Counted from the first letter of the stretch, positions 16,901 to 24,674 are shown. The stretch: 64,000 nucleotides of DNA from CAHJXG01 sp965277495 (GCA_965277495.1 OZ255824.1:3348001-3412000); one strand, 5' to 3'. The notes: generated by a model from the letters alone, not told the origin. Program-made: numbers and translations.

Positions 16901-17674
16901 CTCAATTTGCCGGGAAGCGAATTGGACTGCGACGTCCTCTCTTAATTCGCCAATCAAGCCTTGCACGACTGCAACGAGGTGGTCGGGGGCATCACGTGCG
17001 TCAATGATGGGGATGCGGGTTTGGCCAGGACGCCAAGTGCCTCCGTCGAGCGCATGGGGCCGGCCATCCCGGTCGAGGGTTAAATCATCGACGAGACGGG
17101 TGACACCCTCAAATGCGGTCCGGCTGTAGCGACGAGCGAGGACGGCAAGCGCGTCGCGGTCTGGCTGAGGCAGCGCCTCCCAACCAGTCTGGCCTGCGGC
17201 TAGAAGGTCCTCGCCGTTCCATAGGCGAACCGCGTTGCAAAGTGAGAATTGCATCGTGGCGGAAGCGATTGGGCCGGTATCGTCATATCCAAGGATGCGC
17301 TCTCCGTTGATCAATAGTCCACGCGGACAGCGGAAGGCCGCCATGTAGCCGCCTAGCTGAGGGCGATGGGCTTCGAGGTGGCGTTCGTTGGTCGCTTTGT
17401 CTTCAATGATGAAGCAACAATCCGGAAAATCGCGGATGCGGACTACGTAATCCGGACGTAAATTATCTTTACCTGCGTTGTAGTTGATTTCTGCACTGCT
17501 ATAGCCGAGCGCTTCCAAGAGCACGCGGCTAACGCGAAGGTCAACAATATTGGCCTCGTCGCCACTGCGGTCTTTCTCGGGCAAGGCAAGATAGGCAGCG
17601 AGGGAGCCTATCGTGTGAAAGTCATTGCGGGCGAGTCGGCCAACAAGAACTTCAGCAAAATCCTTTGTTTCCAC
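13940..17674 (-). CDS. Single-chain type IIG restriction-modification enzyme (Eco57I-like)
   Basis: The 1244-residue protein combines endonuclease and methyltransferase. N-terminal nuclease motifs fit PD-(D/E)xK: PD at residues 74-75 and EDK at 91-93 (CCFIIEDKAT). The adenine methyltransferase core has motif I LLDPACGSGAFLVEAA (about 553-568) and motif IV GNPPYV (about 695-700), preceded by EQGMYYTPRSVVGFILDR. The last 350 residues are the likely target-recognition and C-terminal helical region. Such enzymes methylate one adenine in an asymmetric site and cut at a distance. No separate specificity, helicase or phage-growth-limitation genes flank it, so a stand-alone type IIG system is the simplest call. 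Start ATG 17674. Confidence 0.88.
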   Translation of the reverse strand: METKDFAEVLVGRLARNDFHTIGSLAAYLALPEKDRSGDEANIVDLRVSRVLLEALGYSSAEINYNAGKDNLRPDYVVRIRDFPDCCFIIEDKATNERHLEAHRPQLGGYMAAFRCPRGLLINGERILGYDDTGPIASATMQFSLCNAVRLWNGEDLLAAGQTGWEALPQPDRDALAVLARRYSRTAFEGVTRLVDDLTLDRDGRPHALDGGTWRPGQTRIPIIDARDAPDHLVAVVQGLIGELREDVAVQFASRQIEHEAFREAIERAPGSSAPAEDVMSGQIEGMLALWPRASAGTRSELRERLHRAMRGELPDTEIDSVAAIIRAEVSGRAGNGADPLSRAVAEARSFAARHSRHVTRARASHAAGVHAVEAYERWQAAVGTLLLAGANPDKARDEYFAQTAYLVVVRMLMVRVLEDKALTPRVFTNGGAALWSHQVEPHYFSLARGRSTARLLEIAYENAQATYAHFYDDHRVFDWYVPDRIMLIRVLHRLAGFDLSAMDRDIVGTIYGRFVNDRHKHEQGMYYTPRSVVGFILDRVGWAGPATVGARLLDPACGSGAFLVEAARRAIEAHRVQARAEGHKEIPPGRVQAVLDSLRDGIVGFDLNPFACALAEINLLVQVLDLVAHAHQHGEQGRLERFRIYATDALRVLPTTRATLEMGLEPSDAEDLPDEEQAKAGLGHFAAGFDAVVGNPPYVRADEGADGLLRYRRQIEDHPILRPLGVLTQKWDLFIPFVALGLRLLRRPEGRLGMIVSNALETVLYAGVLRRHLAATATVREVHFFEPGVKLFDDAVVRNTILVAEAAPAAADSNTLREWHSGAPPLAVRRQRLPQAAYGAEVFRPALPTLRVPAKASSHALKHICYVSVGMVLNADERLAKGQFKLDDLLADHPDAAHPKPYVGSEDLRLLNAMIEDYPFAAMRVRYLEYGTARVPALIRRATFPELYDRDKLMIGKFGGAVHDDGNLNTLGYLTSNHTVFLFVPWRSLSGVRNRALTDRENEMRRQRSELEATSKLYPLPFLAGLFNSSSWAGIIAGRTTEAIVGGTQPNDYANQLIPVPDPALAAAVGEAATAARAEGRALAALLAAGWKRHPQGWRSPPTIAASIPQAAFGIARTRWGLTIERPTIRCGTLRREGEVFLSGQRVAARLPPGTDAAAADFLLRVLTAQGALTLQVVEASVLPIPLRTQDAAAAERALLAAERAALAREQVIIDYRAEIDALISPLFEAVPHPPIERIGPLA

Positions 17675-18506
17675 GACGATCCCTCTGCACCCTGCTGCAT
17701 CGGGCGGCCTGACGCATCTGTTTAAGCAAGATGCCGGCGTTCGCCAAGAAGTTTGGCTGGACCCTTATAGCGGCATCAAAATTTGGCTGGCGACATCGCT
17801 CCTCGGCACCTTGCGGTTCCTCCATGATACGAGGACGTTGGCCACCCGGTAAAGCATCTCCGCCGAGTGATGATCGAACCCTTGCTTTGCTTGGACATGC
17901 TTTAATAGACGCATCGCACCAACCACAAACGGTGCGCAAGGACGCTCCTCAACGCGAACACTTCCTCGATCAGCCGCTTCGTTCTAGACCGACCCTGCAT
18001 CGACGAAGGCTTGGTCTGCGCGGGCCTGCGCGCTGGCTGCGACAGCCAGCGACGGCCAAGAAGCCGGCGCGCGCTCTGTTCCTGACAAATTTCGACCTAT
18101 AGGCTCGTTTAAGGCCCGACTTGCGCCCATAAATGTGCTATCTCACGAATACGTGATTAATCACGTTTATGTGAAAGCGGGGCTGATCCAGCTACTAAGT
18201 TCTAGGTGCCGGCATTCGAAGACGGATCCGCGGCTAGAGCTATCAAACGAAGACAAGTGCATACCCTAGCAGCACAGCTTCTTCCGCCACCGGAAGTCAT
18301 GGCTAAGTCCCGTGAACACCGCTCAAGTATTCCACGGAACCTCGTCAGCCATACACTGCCGATATAGGTCACCTGTGTAAATAACCGCCAAATTATCACT
18401 GCAGCCCGCCATCCGGCGCCGGCCAGCAAACGCCCGTGCCGAGACATTCGGTCCCGCTCGCAACCGCGACGGAACCGGGCGCGGCATGCATCCAAGGAGA
18501 CTAGCC
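17675..18506. other. 832-bp gene-free region between the RM gene and the glycosidase gene
   Basis: I see no supported gene. Short minus-strand reading frames around 17650-17950 look like degraded coding sequence but match nothing I recognise. The region holds the 32-bp dyad at 18143-18174 and an AAGGAGA ribosome binding site at its right end. It probably marks the boundary between the island and the next segment. Confidence 0.45.
18143..18174. promoter_or_regulatory. 32-bp dyad around a perfect 16-bp palindrome
   Basis: The core ACGTGATTAATCACGT (18151-18166) is a perfect palindrome. TCAC four bases to its left and GTGA four bases to its right extend the symmetry to 32 bp. It lies about 330 bp before the glycosidase start and about 470 bp before the RM gene start. 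A binding site for a dimeric or tetrameric regulator is likely; the protein is unknown. Confidence 0.55.
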
Positions 18507-20951
18507 ATGACGACATCCATGCTGCCTGTTTCGCCGATCGCTGCGGCCAGCAACGGCCCGGCTGCGAAATCCGGCGTCGTCCAGATCAACCTCGGCGCGG
18601 CAACCGGGCAAATCGTCACGGGCGCCGAATTCGGCCTCGCGACGACGATGGGCACGCCCAACTGGAGTTATGCATCCTACGCCGATCCAGCGTTCCAGGC
18701 GCTGGCGAACCAGTATCCCACGGACTTGCTGCGGCATAACTGGGAACTGAACACGCTGATGGATTTCATGTTCCCGACGCGGGCGACGGCGTCCACGCCG
18801 GACTACTCGCACATCGACGCCTACCTGAACCAGCAGGGCAACCTCAAGAGCTTCATCAATAACCAGGCCGCCACCCAGATCGTAACGCTCGGCTTCCCGT
18901 CCTGGCTGAACATCTCCAACGCTGGCGACCAGGCGCTCTATGCCAACATGGTGAAGGGCATCGCCCAGCACTTCATCGCCAAGGGCGAGCCGATCGCCAA
19001 TTACGAGCTGGTCAACGAGCCGGACGGCCACTACAGCGTCACGGACATGGCCAACACGTTCAACGTGGTGGCGCAGGCGCTCAGGACCGTCGATCCCGCC
19101 TACAAGCTCGGCGGCCTGACCGAGACCTACGCCAGGCAAGACGACCTGCAGACGTTCTTCAAGATCGCCGGCCAGAACATCGGCTTCGTGAGCTGGCACC
19201 AGTATGTGACCGGCGACAGCAGCAGCAAGTCCAGCCAACAGGAAGTCACTGACAGCATGGGCGTGGCAAACACCGCGCAGTCGGTGCGCGCCCAAATGCA
19301 CGCCGCCGGCATTCCCGACAGCGTGCCGATGTTCCTTGGCGAATACAACGTGGACGGCGGTGATTACAGCGATCCGGCCAACGGGAACATGGTTGGGGCG
19401 GCCGCGGCGGCGGCGGCTACCTACGCCATGATCCATGCGAACGTAAACATGCCCATGGGCGCGCTCTGGGACGTGCAGAACGACAGCTCCTACAGCGTGT
19501 TCGGGGCGCAAGGGAACTACCACATCGACTCGGTGGGCGTAACGCTCGCGGACCTCACGGCCTACATGCCCGGCAACCTCGTGCAGACCACGATGCCCAG
19601 CGACACGCCGGGCCTCGTCGGCTATACCACTATGAACGGCCAGGGGTTCTCGACGGCCTTGATCGACACCAACCTGTCGCAGGGCTACACGGTCGACCTG
19701 AGCAAGAATGGGCTGCCCACGACGGGCCTTTATCGCGTCGAGGTCAGCAACGCCAACCCGCACGGGCTCAGGTCGGCGATAACCGACCTGTCCCATGTTT
19801 CTGTCGCGGCGGGCAGCGTGGTCATCATCACCAACGAAGCGTCGCATGGAGGCACCCAGTTCACCGGGACGTCCAATCCCGCGCCGGCGCCGACTCCTGC
19901 TCCGGCACCGTCGCCCGCACCGGCACCCTCGCCCGCACCGACGCCTAGCCCCTCCCAAAGCAACTACATCACGCCCGGCAAGGGTTCCTTCAGCGACGCG
20001 GCCGGCAACGCCTACAGCATCGACGCGTCGAAGAACGGCACCGAGAACGGCAAGGCGATGGCCGACAGCGCAAACACCGGCGCGATGGAGTATGCCAACG
20101 GCCAAGTCTACGGCCAGGACGCCAGCAGCCAGAGCTGGTATACCTGGAACCAGGCCACCTGGACCGCAGCCGCCGCTCCGCCCACGCCCGCACCTACGCC
20201 GACCCCAACGCCGACACCGACACCGACACCAACTCCCACGCCCACGCCCACGCCGACGCCGACGCCGGCACCCGTCGGCAGCGCCACCGACACGCTTCAG
20301 CTCAGCCTGTCCGAAGACGCCTACCAAGGCGACGCGCAGGCCGTCATCACGGTCGACGGCAAGACCGTCGGCGGCACGGTCACCGTCTCGGCGCTGCATA
20401 ACCAGGGCAAGTCGCAGGCCGTCACCCTTACTGGGCAGTGGGGACCCGGCGCGCACGACATCGGCATTCAGTTCATCAACGACGCTTACGGCGGCACCTC
20501 CGCGACCGACCGCAACCTGTATGTCAATGGCGTCACCTATGACGGCCAGGCTTCGGCCACGCCGCCCGCCGCGCTGTATTCGAACGGCACAGCCCACCTG
20601 GCCACCGCCGCCAGCCCGCTCGTGCTGCAACTGTCCGAGGACGCCTACGCAGGCGACGCGCAGTTCAGCGTGGCCGTCGACGGCAAGAGCCTGGGCGGGC
20701 CGCAGTCGGTGACGGCGCTGCACGCGAACGGCGCGGTGCAGAACTTCGCCTTCGGCCAGGCCATGGCGGCCGGCACGCACGATGTCGCGGTATCGTTCCT
20801 GAACGACGCCTGGGGCGGCACCGCCACGGCCGACCGCAACCTGTATGTCAACGGCGTCGTCGCCAACGGCGCCACCGTGCCCGGCGCCGCAGCGGCCCTG
20901 TTCAGCACCTCGGTCCAGCACTTCTCGGTGGTCGTGGCGGCCCACGTCTGA
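18507..20951 (+). CDS. Clan-A glycoside hydrolase with two CBM60-like xylan-binding modules
   Basis: About 814 residues. The first 400 look like a clan-A (beta/alpha)8 glycosidase of the GH39 type: acid/base glutamate in YELVNEPDGHY (near residue 175), nucleophile glutamate in MFLGEYNVDGG (near 285) and a conserved FVSWHQYV between them. A Pro/Ala/Ser linker follows, then a module with the pattern GSFSDAAGNAYSID and a Trp-rich end, then a long Thr-Pro linker. Two repeats (about 600-700 and 700-795) match the Ca-dependent CBM60-type module, with LSEDAYxGDAQ and FLNDAWGGT-x-ADRNLYVNG. It probably attacks plant xylan or a similar glycan outside the cell. No Sec signal peptide is visible. I start at ATG 18507, which follows AAGGAGA; ATG 18486 is in frame but lacks a good site. 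Confidence 0.8.
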   Translation: MTTSMLPVSPIAAASNGPAAKSGVVQINLGAATGQIVTGAEFGLATTMGTPNWSYASYADPAFQALANQYPTDLLRHNWELNTLMDFMFPTRATASTPDYSHIDAYLNQQGNLKSFINNQAATQIVTLGFPSWLNISNAGDQALYANMVKGIAQHFIAKGEPIANYELVNEPDGHYSVTDMANTFNVVAQALRTVDPAYKLGGLTETYARQDDLQTFFKIAGQNIGFVSWHQYVTGDSSSKSSQQEVTDSMGVANTAQSVRAQMHAAGIPDSVPMFLGEYNVDGGDYSDPANGNMVGAAAAAAATYAMIHANVNMPMGALWDVQNDSSYSVFGAQGNYHIDSVGVTLADLTAYMPGNLVQTTMPSDTPGLVGYTTMNGQGFSTALIDTNLSQGYTVDLSKNGLPTTGLYRVEVSNANPHGLRSAITDLSHVSVAAGSVVIITNEASHGGTQFTGTSNPAPAPTPAPAPSPAPAPSPAPTPSPSQSNYITPGKGSFSDAAGNAYSIDASKNGTENGKAMADSANTGAMEYANGQVYGQDASSQSWYTWNQATWTAAAAPPTPAPTPTPTPTPTPTPTPTPTPTPTPTPAPVGSATDTLQLSLSEDAYQGDAQAVITVDGKTVGGTVTVSALHNQGKSQAVTLTGQWGPGAHDIGIQFINDAYGGTSATDRNLYVNGVTYDGQASATPPAALYSNGTAHLATAASPLVLQLSEDAYAGDAQFSVAVDGKSLGGPQSVTALHANGAVQNFAFGQAMAAGTHDVAVSFLNDAWGGTATADRNLYVNGVVANGATVPGAAAALFSTSVQHFSVVVAAHV

Positions 20952-20975
20952 CGGCCTGTCCGCCAGGTCACGGCG

Positions 20976-21013
20976 CCCCCTGCAAACCGCTGCTCGCGGC
21001 AGTTTGCAGGGGG
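20976..21013 (+). terminator. Strong hairpin after the glycosidase gene
   Basis: A perfect 12-bp stem pairs CCCCCTGCAAAC with GTTTGCAGGGGG across a 14-nt loop, 24 bp after the stop codon. There is no T-run, so it may act as a factor-dependent terminator or as an mRNA-stabilising hairpin. Confidence 0.65.
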
Positions 21014-21175
21014 ATCGGGAGCATCGCCCTGGCAATCACCCCAAGGCCGCAGCGCCCGGCAGCACTGTCGGCACCCCGGCCCGATCCACATCGCGCATGG
21101 CAACATCGAGCAACAAAGGACTTGCCAAGGCGATGCTGCTGCATTGAAGTCGTGCGGTCGTAACCACACGGCGCA

Positions 21176-22504
21176 ATGAACGTCCGGCTTTCGGGAACCT
21201 TCTCCATGCCAGCAATCCCCAACCTCGCGCTGCCCTCGAGCGAAACTACCGACGCGCCAATCTTCGATCCAACGCAGGCCCCATACACCGCCGTCGTCCG
21301 CATCACCGACACCATCGGCGGCGTGCGCTACCTCGGCTCCGGCGTGCTGATCTCGCCTGACGAGGTGCTGACGGCCAACCACGTGTCGTACAAGGGCGGC
21401 GCCGTCACTGGCCTCGCGACCGACATCGATGTCGGCCCCGGCTACAACAACGGCTATGGCGCGGCTGGCGATTACGTCGGGACCGTCACCCACTACACGG
21501 CCGCCGACAACGACCCAAACATCTCCTTTGCCGACGTGCAGACCGACTTCTCGATCATCCACTTGTCCATGCCGGTCCTCGGCGCCCCGGTGATGAAGGT
21601 GGCGCCGGACTTCGCGGGCGGCACGGTCCACGTGACCGGCTTCCCGCTGGGCGACAGCGGCAGCGGCCAGGCGATGGTCGACAGCGTGCAGCCGGTCAGC
21701 ATAGACCCGAACTACCCCGGCATGTTCGACGGCACGGCCCTCGGCGCCGGGTCCAGCGGCGGCCCGGTATGGATGACGGGCGCGGACGGCGCCGCCGATG
21801 TCGTCGGCCTGGTCTCAGCGGCGAGTGGCACTGACGGCTTCGACATGCGGCTGACGGCAGCGGATGCGGCAGAGATCGCCGCGTGGGTCAAGCAGGACGA
21901 CGCACCGCCGCCCCCACCCCCGTTGCCGCCGCAGCCGCATACGCCGGCCGTGGTGATCCACGATACGACGACGGGCGCAGACCTGCCGGATACCTTGTCG
22001 CAGGCCTATAACGGCCCTGTATCCTACCTGCAGACGCAGTTCATTGACATAACGCCGGACAGCCTGAACATCGCCGCGGTGAAGCCCAACGTGTTCATCC
22101 ACACCGGATCGGGCAATGACGGGGTGTCGCTGCTCGGCGGCCAGAACGTGGTCGACGGCGGCACCGGGTCAAACTTCCTGGTGGGAGGCACGGGGACGGA
22201 CACATTCTTCGTCGATGCGCGCGGCATCACGTCGGACACCTGGTCCACGGTGGCCGGGTTCCATAGCGGCGATGCGGCCACCCTGTTCGGGGTATCGCAA
22301 GGCAATCAATCGCTGACGTGGGTGGATGGGGCAGGGGCGGTTGGGGCCAAGGGGCTGACGCTTGTTGGCACGGCGGCGGGCAAGCCGAATATCGCGCTCA
22401 CGCTGGCGGGGTTCAGCACCGCCGACCTTGCGAGCGGGAGGATCACGGCAGCGTTTGGGCAGGACGCAAATGGCAGTCCGTACCTGTATGTCCATGCAAC
22501 TTAG
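21176..22504 (+). CDS. Trypsin-like serine protease with RTX-like C-terminal secretion module
   Basis: The 442-residue protein has an N-terminal S1-type protease domain. The histidine lies in VLTANHVSYKG (near residue 68), the aspartate in QTDFSIIHLS (near 125) and the serine in GAGSSGGPVWM (near 193). A Pro-rich linker (near 245-255) leads to a C-terminal module with FIHTGSGNDGVSLLGGQNV, then DGGTGSNFLVGGTGTDTFF and FHSGDAATLFG. This is an RTX-related, Ca-binding type that directs type I secretion. No N-terminal signal peptide is seen, which fits that route. The same module ends the metalloprotease at 59758. No transporter genes are in this window. The protein probably works outside the cell; its substrate is unknown. 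Confidence 0.8.
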   Translation: MNVRLSGTFSMPAIPNLALPSSETTDAPIFDPTQAPYTAVVRITDTIGGVRYLGSGVLISPDEVLTANHVSYKGGAVTGLATDIDVGPGYNNGYGAAGDYVGTVTHYTAADNDPNISFADVQTDFSIIHLSMPVLGAPVMKVAPDFAGGTVHVTGFPLGDSGSGQAMVDSVQPVSIDPNYPGMFDGTALGAGSSGGPVWMTGADGAADVVGLVSAASGTDGFDMRLTAADAAEIAAWVKQDDAPPPPPPLPPQPHTPAVVIHDTTTGADLPDTLSQAYNGPVSYLQTQFIDITPDSLNIAAVKPNVFIHTGSGNDGVSLLGGQNVVDGGTGSNFLVGGTGTDTFFVDARGITSDTWSTVAGFHSGDAATLFGVSQGNQSLTWVDGAGAVGAKGLTLVGTAAGKPNIALTLAGFSTADLASGRITAAFGQDANGSPYLYVHAT

Positions 22505-22581
22505 TGACGCGCCAGGCCGATTTGTTCAGCTTGCTCTACTGACTCCGTGGCATCATGCCACGGTCAGCAAGCGAGGGGCCC

Positions 22582-22803
22582 ATGGCAGATACCAGACACG
22601 TTCATGCTGCCTATGATCCCGAAACCCGGATGTGGTGGGCGGAAAGCAACGATCTGCCGGGCCTCGTGTCCGAGGCGCCGACGCTGGACGAATTGATCGA
22701 CCGCGTGATGGCCGTTGCGGGCGAGTTGCTGACCGCGAACGGAAGGAATGCCGCCGGGGTCAGCCTGGAGTTCAGCGTCACGCGTCAGGTGGAAGCGGTC
22801 TGA
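22582..22803 (+). CDS. hicB: HicB-family antitoxin (DUF1902-type)
   Basis: A 73-residue protein with the partial RNase-H-like HicB fold: HVHAAYDPETRMWWAESNDL, then PGLVSEAPTLDELIDRVM, the signature of DUF1902/HicB antitoxins. It would bind and block the HicA toxin encoded 7 bp downstream. There is no added C-terminal HTH, so DNA binding, if any, is not obvious. GAGGGG precedes ATG 22582. The order antitoxin-toxin is the reverse of the classical hicAB order but is frequent in this subfamily. Confidence 0.82.
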   Translation: MADTRHVHAAYDPETRMWWAESNDLPGLVSEAPTLDELIDRVMAVAGELLTANGRNAAGVSLEFSVTRQVEAV

Positions 22804-22810
22804 CGCAGGC

Positions 22811-23008
22811 GTGGCCGGGACGTTTGACCGGGAGCTAAACCGGCTGCTAGGGGATGCCGGTTGCGCGTACGTCCGGCCTGCCAAGGGCAGCCACGAGATT
22901 TGGTTTTCCCCCATCACACAAACCCACATCACGGTCCCGCAAGGCATCGTAAGCCGGCACACGGCAAATGCCGTGCTGAAGCAGGCCGGGCTGCCCAAAG
23001 CATTCTGA
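22811..23008 (+). CDS. hicA: HicA-family mRNA interferase toxin
   Basis: About 65 residues in a dsRBD-like HicA fold. The catalytic histidine is in AKGSHEIWFSP, followed by THITVPQGIVSRHTANAVLKQAG, the typical end. HicA cleaves mRNA independently of the ribosome and is neutralised by HicB. I chose GTG 22811, just after the HicB stop; the frame is open further upstream but the family begins near here (TFDRELNRLL). It is convergent with mazF, the two toxin genes ending about 60 bp apart. Confidence 0.82.
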   Translation: MAGTFDRELNRLLGDAGCAYVRPAKGSHEIWFSPITQTHITVPQGIVSRHTANAVLKQAGLPKAF

Positions 23009-23071
23009 TCTACGGGAAACCTAATTGGCTCGATGTAAAGGCTCACATCGGTAGAGTTGCTCTATTCCGTA

Positions 23072-23425
23072 TCACTGTTCCCGCCGGGCCCTGGGTGAAA
23101 CCGCCAGGCCCAAGAACACAAGCATGGCCCGGTTCAGCCGCAGCATGTCCTCATTGTCCAAGCTGCCGATGCGCACGCCAATCCTGCTTTTCGGGACAGT
23201 GGTGATGTTGTCCACCATCAAACGTCCTGCCACTCGCAGCCCGTTGCGCCCATTCGGTTGCACAGGCAGGCGAAACAGTGGTGCTTTCGTCTCGTCGGTG
23301 GTGAAAGCGCATACGGTGATGGAGTCCGTCTGGTCGAAGCTATCATCTTGCACGATGACGATGGGGCGCGGCTGGCCCACATAGTCTTTCGTCCCCGCGA
23401 CCGTCCAGATGCCGCCCCGTTTCAT
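23072..23425 (-). CDS. mazF: MazF/PemK-type endoribonuclease toxin
   Basis: The 117-residue product matches the PemK/MazF toxin family: MKRGGIWTVAG at the start, RPIVIVQDDSFDQTDSITVC, then the conserved LMVDNITTVPKSRIG near residue 70. MazF toxins cut single-stranded RNA at short motifs. The gene start overlaps the end of the antitoxin gene by 4 bp (ATGA at 23422-23425), so translation is coupled. Length and motifs are normal, so the toxin is probably functional. Confidence 0.9.
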   Translation of the reverse strand: MKRGGIWTVAGTKDYVGQPRPIVIVQDDSFDQTDSITVCAFTTDETKAPLFRLPVQPNGRNGLRVAGRLMVDNITTVPKSRIGVRIGSLDNEDMLRLNRAMLVFLGLAVSPRARREQ

Positions 23426-23646
23426 TCACCATCCCACTCCGATACCGCATCGATGAACTCCTGGTCTGCGCCCGCCTCGGCACTGGCGGCGACGGCCAAC
23501 GACTGCCGATGCGCTTCCGAGCGGAACGTGGGCGCGCGCACGTCCGGCACCCAAATCTGGATAGGACGCAAACCCTGCTCGCGAAGGCGTTCGCGATGCG
23601 CGCGCACCTTTAAGCGCGACGGCTTGAATGGAGGCGCCGAGACCAC
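23422..23646 (-). CDS. mazE: MazE-type antitoxin (DUF3018-like)
   Basis: The 74-residue protein is Arg-rich at the start (PSRLKVRAHRERLREQGLRP), then has IQIWVPDVRAPTFRSEAHRQ and an acidic C-terminal end (DQEFIDAVSEWDGE) that would wrap the toxin. This is the pattern of MazE family antitoxins of the DUF3018 type. GTG 23646 follows AAAGGAGG at good spacing. A near-perfect palindrome 18 bp upstream is a likely autoregulatory site. Confidence 0.8.
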   Translation of the reverse strand: MVSAPPFKPSRLKVRAHRERLREQGLRPIQIWVPDVRAPTFRSEAHRQSLAVAASAEAGADQEFIDAVSEWDGE

Positions 23647-23663
23647 AGCAATCCTCCTTTAAT

Positions 23664-23677
23664 GGTTACATGTGACC
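23664..23677. promoter_or_regulatory. Candidate MazEF operator
   Basis: GGTTACATGTGACC is palindromic except for one pair and lies 18 bp upstream of the mazE start. Toxin-antitoxin operons usually repress themselves at such sites. Confidence 0.45.
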
Positions 23678-23722
23678 TATCATGGGCGCTGCCGGTCAAC
23701 TAGGCGAATTGAACAAAGCTCC

Positions 23723-24475
23723 TCACGCGAAGTCCGCCGCCCCATAAAGCCGCACCAGCCACGTCGCCAAGGCTAAATACGGCCCAAACGGAATCGGCGT
23801 GTCCGCGGCATGGCGCCCGAACAGCCGCTGCACCAGCGTCGCACCCAGTGCGATCGCCGCAGCCGCCAGCACCACCGTCGGCAGCCCGGCCAGCCCGACC
23901 CAGGCGCCCGCCGCCGCCAGCAGCTTCGCGTCGCCGTGGCCCAGGCCCTCACGCCGGCGCAGCATCCGATACGCCCAGGCAACGCCGCGGAACGCGAGAT
24001 ACCCGGCGGCGGCGGCCAAGGCGTGGTCGCCCGCGGCGTCCGGGTCCAGCCACCAGGTCGCCAGCAGGCCCAGCACGGCCAGCGGCAGCGTGATCACGTC
24101 AGGCAAGCGAAGGTGGTCCCAGTCGATCCAGGCCAGCGCCAGCAACGACCAGCCCAGCACGCAATCGGCCCATAGCGTGCCCAAGTCCGCGACCGTCTGC
24201 ATGGCCCAGGCAGCGACGGCGATGGCGGCGAGCTCGATCCACACATGGAAGCGCGCGATGCCCGCCCGGCAGAACCGGCAGCGTCCACGCAGCATGGCGA
24301 AGCTCAGCAACGGTACCAGGTCGCGGGCCGGCAACGTGCGTCCGCAGCCCTCGCAGGCCGACCGGGCCACGGTGACCGGACGGCCCAGCGGCAGCCGCCT
24401 AATCAACACTCCCAGGAAGCTGCCGATGAACGGGGACAGCAGCAGCGGCAACAGCCCGTCCACGCATGCTCCCAA
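23723..24475 (-). CDS. gspO: Type IV prepilin peptidase / leader peptidase of type II secretion
   Basis: The 250-residue polytopic membrane protein has all marks of the A24 prepilin peptidase: an N-terminal region with paired cysteines (CEGCG near residue 41, CRFC near 67) and two catalytic aspartates, one in IDWDHLRLPD (near 117) and one in GLGHGDAKLL (near 178). About seven hydrophobic segments are visible. It cleaves the leader of GspG, H, I, J and K type pseudopilins before the conserved Phe and methylates the new N-terminus in the inner membrane. It lies divergent from gspE, 200 bp away, so it serves the adjacent secretion locus. Confidence 0.92.
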   Translation of the reverse strand: MGACVDGLLPLLLSPFIGSFLGVLIRRLPLGRPVTVARSACEGCGRTLPARDLVPLLSFAMLRGRCRFCRAGIARFHVWIELAAIAVAAWAMQTVADLGTLWADCVLGWSLLALAWIDWDHLRLPDVITLPLAVLGLLATWWLDPDAAGDHALAAAAGYLAFRGVAWAYRMLRRREGLGHGDAKLLAAAGAWVGLAGLPTVVLAAAAIALGATLVQRLFGRHAADTPIPFGPYLALATWLVRLYGAADFA

Positions 24476-24476
24476 T

Positions 24477-24574
24477 CTAGTGGTGGAAATCAGACGGAAA
24501 GGTCTGTCCGATTGTCACCACTAGCCTTTGTTTGGTGGACCGATTCACCTAACGCTTGGGAACCAAGCGTTAGG
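24477..24574. promoter_or_regulatory. Nested inverted repeats between gspO and gspE
   Basis: Two dyads fill the divergent promoter region. CTAGTGGTG (24477-24485) pairs with CACCACTAG (24516-24524) around a smaller CAGAC/GTCTG repeat. CCTAACGCTTGG (24548-24559) pairs perfectly with 24563-24574 across a 3-base loop. CCACTAG recurs once more near 24580. The structure could be operators, a cruciform or a small repetitive element. Confidence 0.6.
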
Positions 24575-24674
24575 ATCGGACCACTAGCGGACCCAACCTG
24601 CGCGGCCTATTTCCGGCGCGCGGAGGGACCATGTATAGGACGCCACCACATGCCACAACCGGGGCCGCCCCACG

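Noticed and set aside
17652..17939. A 95-codon minus-strand gene upstream of the RM gene
   Set aside because: It overlaps the RM start and has no recognisable pattern; adjacent frames look equally protein-like, which suggests decayed sequence.
20108..20293. A Gly-Val repeat protein on the minus strand
   Set aside because: It is the antisense reading of the Thr-Pro linker codons in the glycosidase gene.
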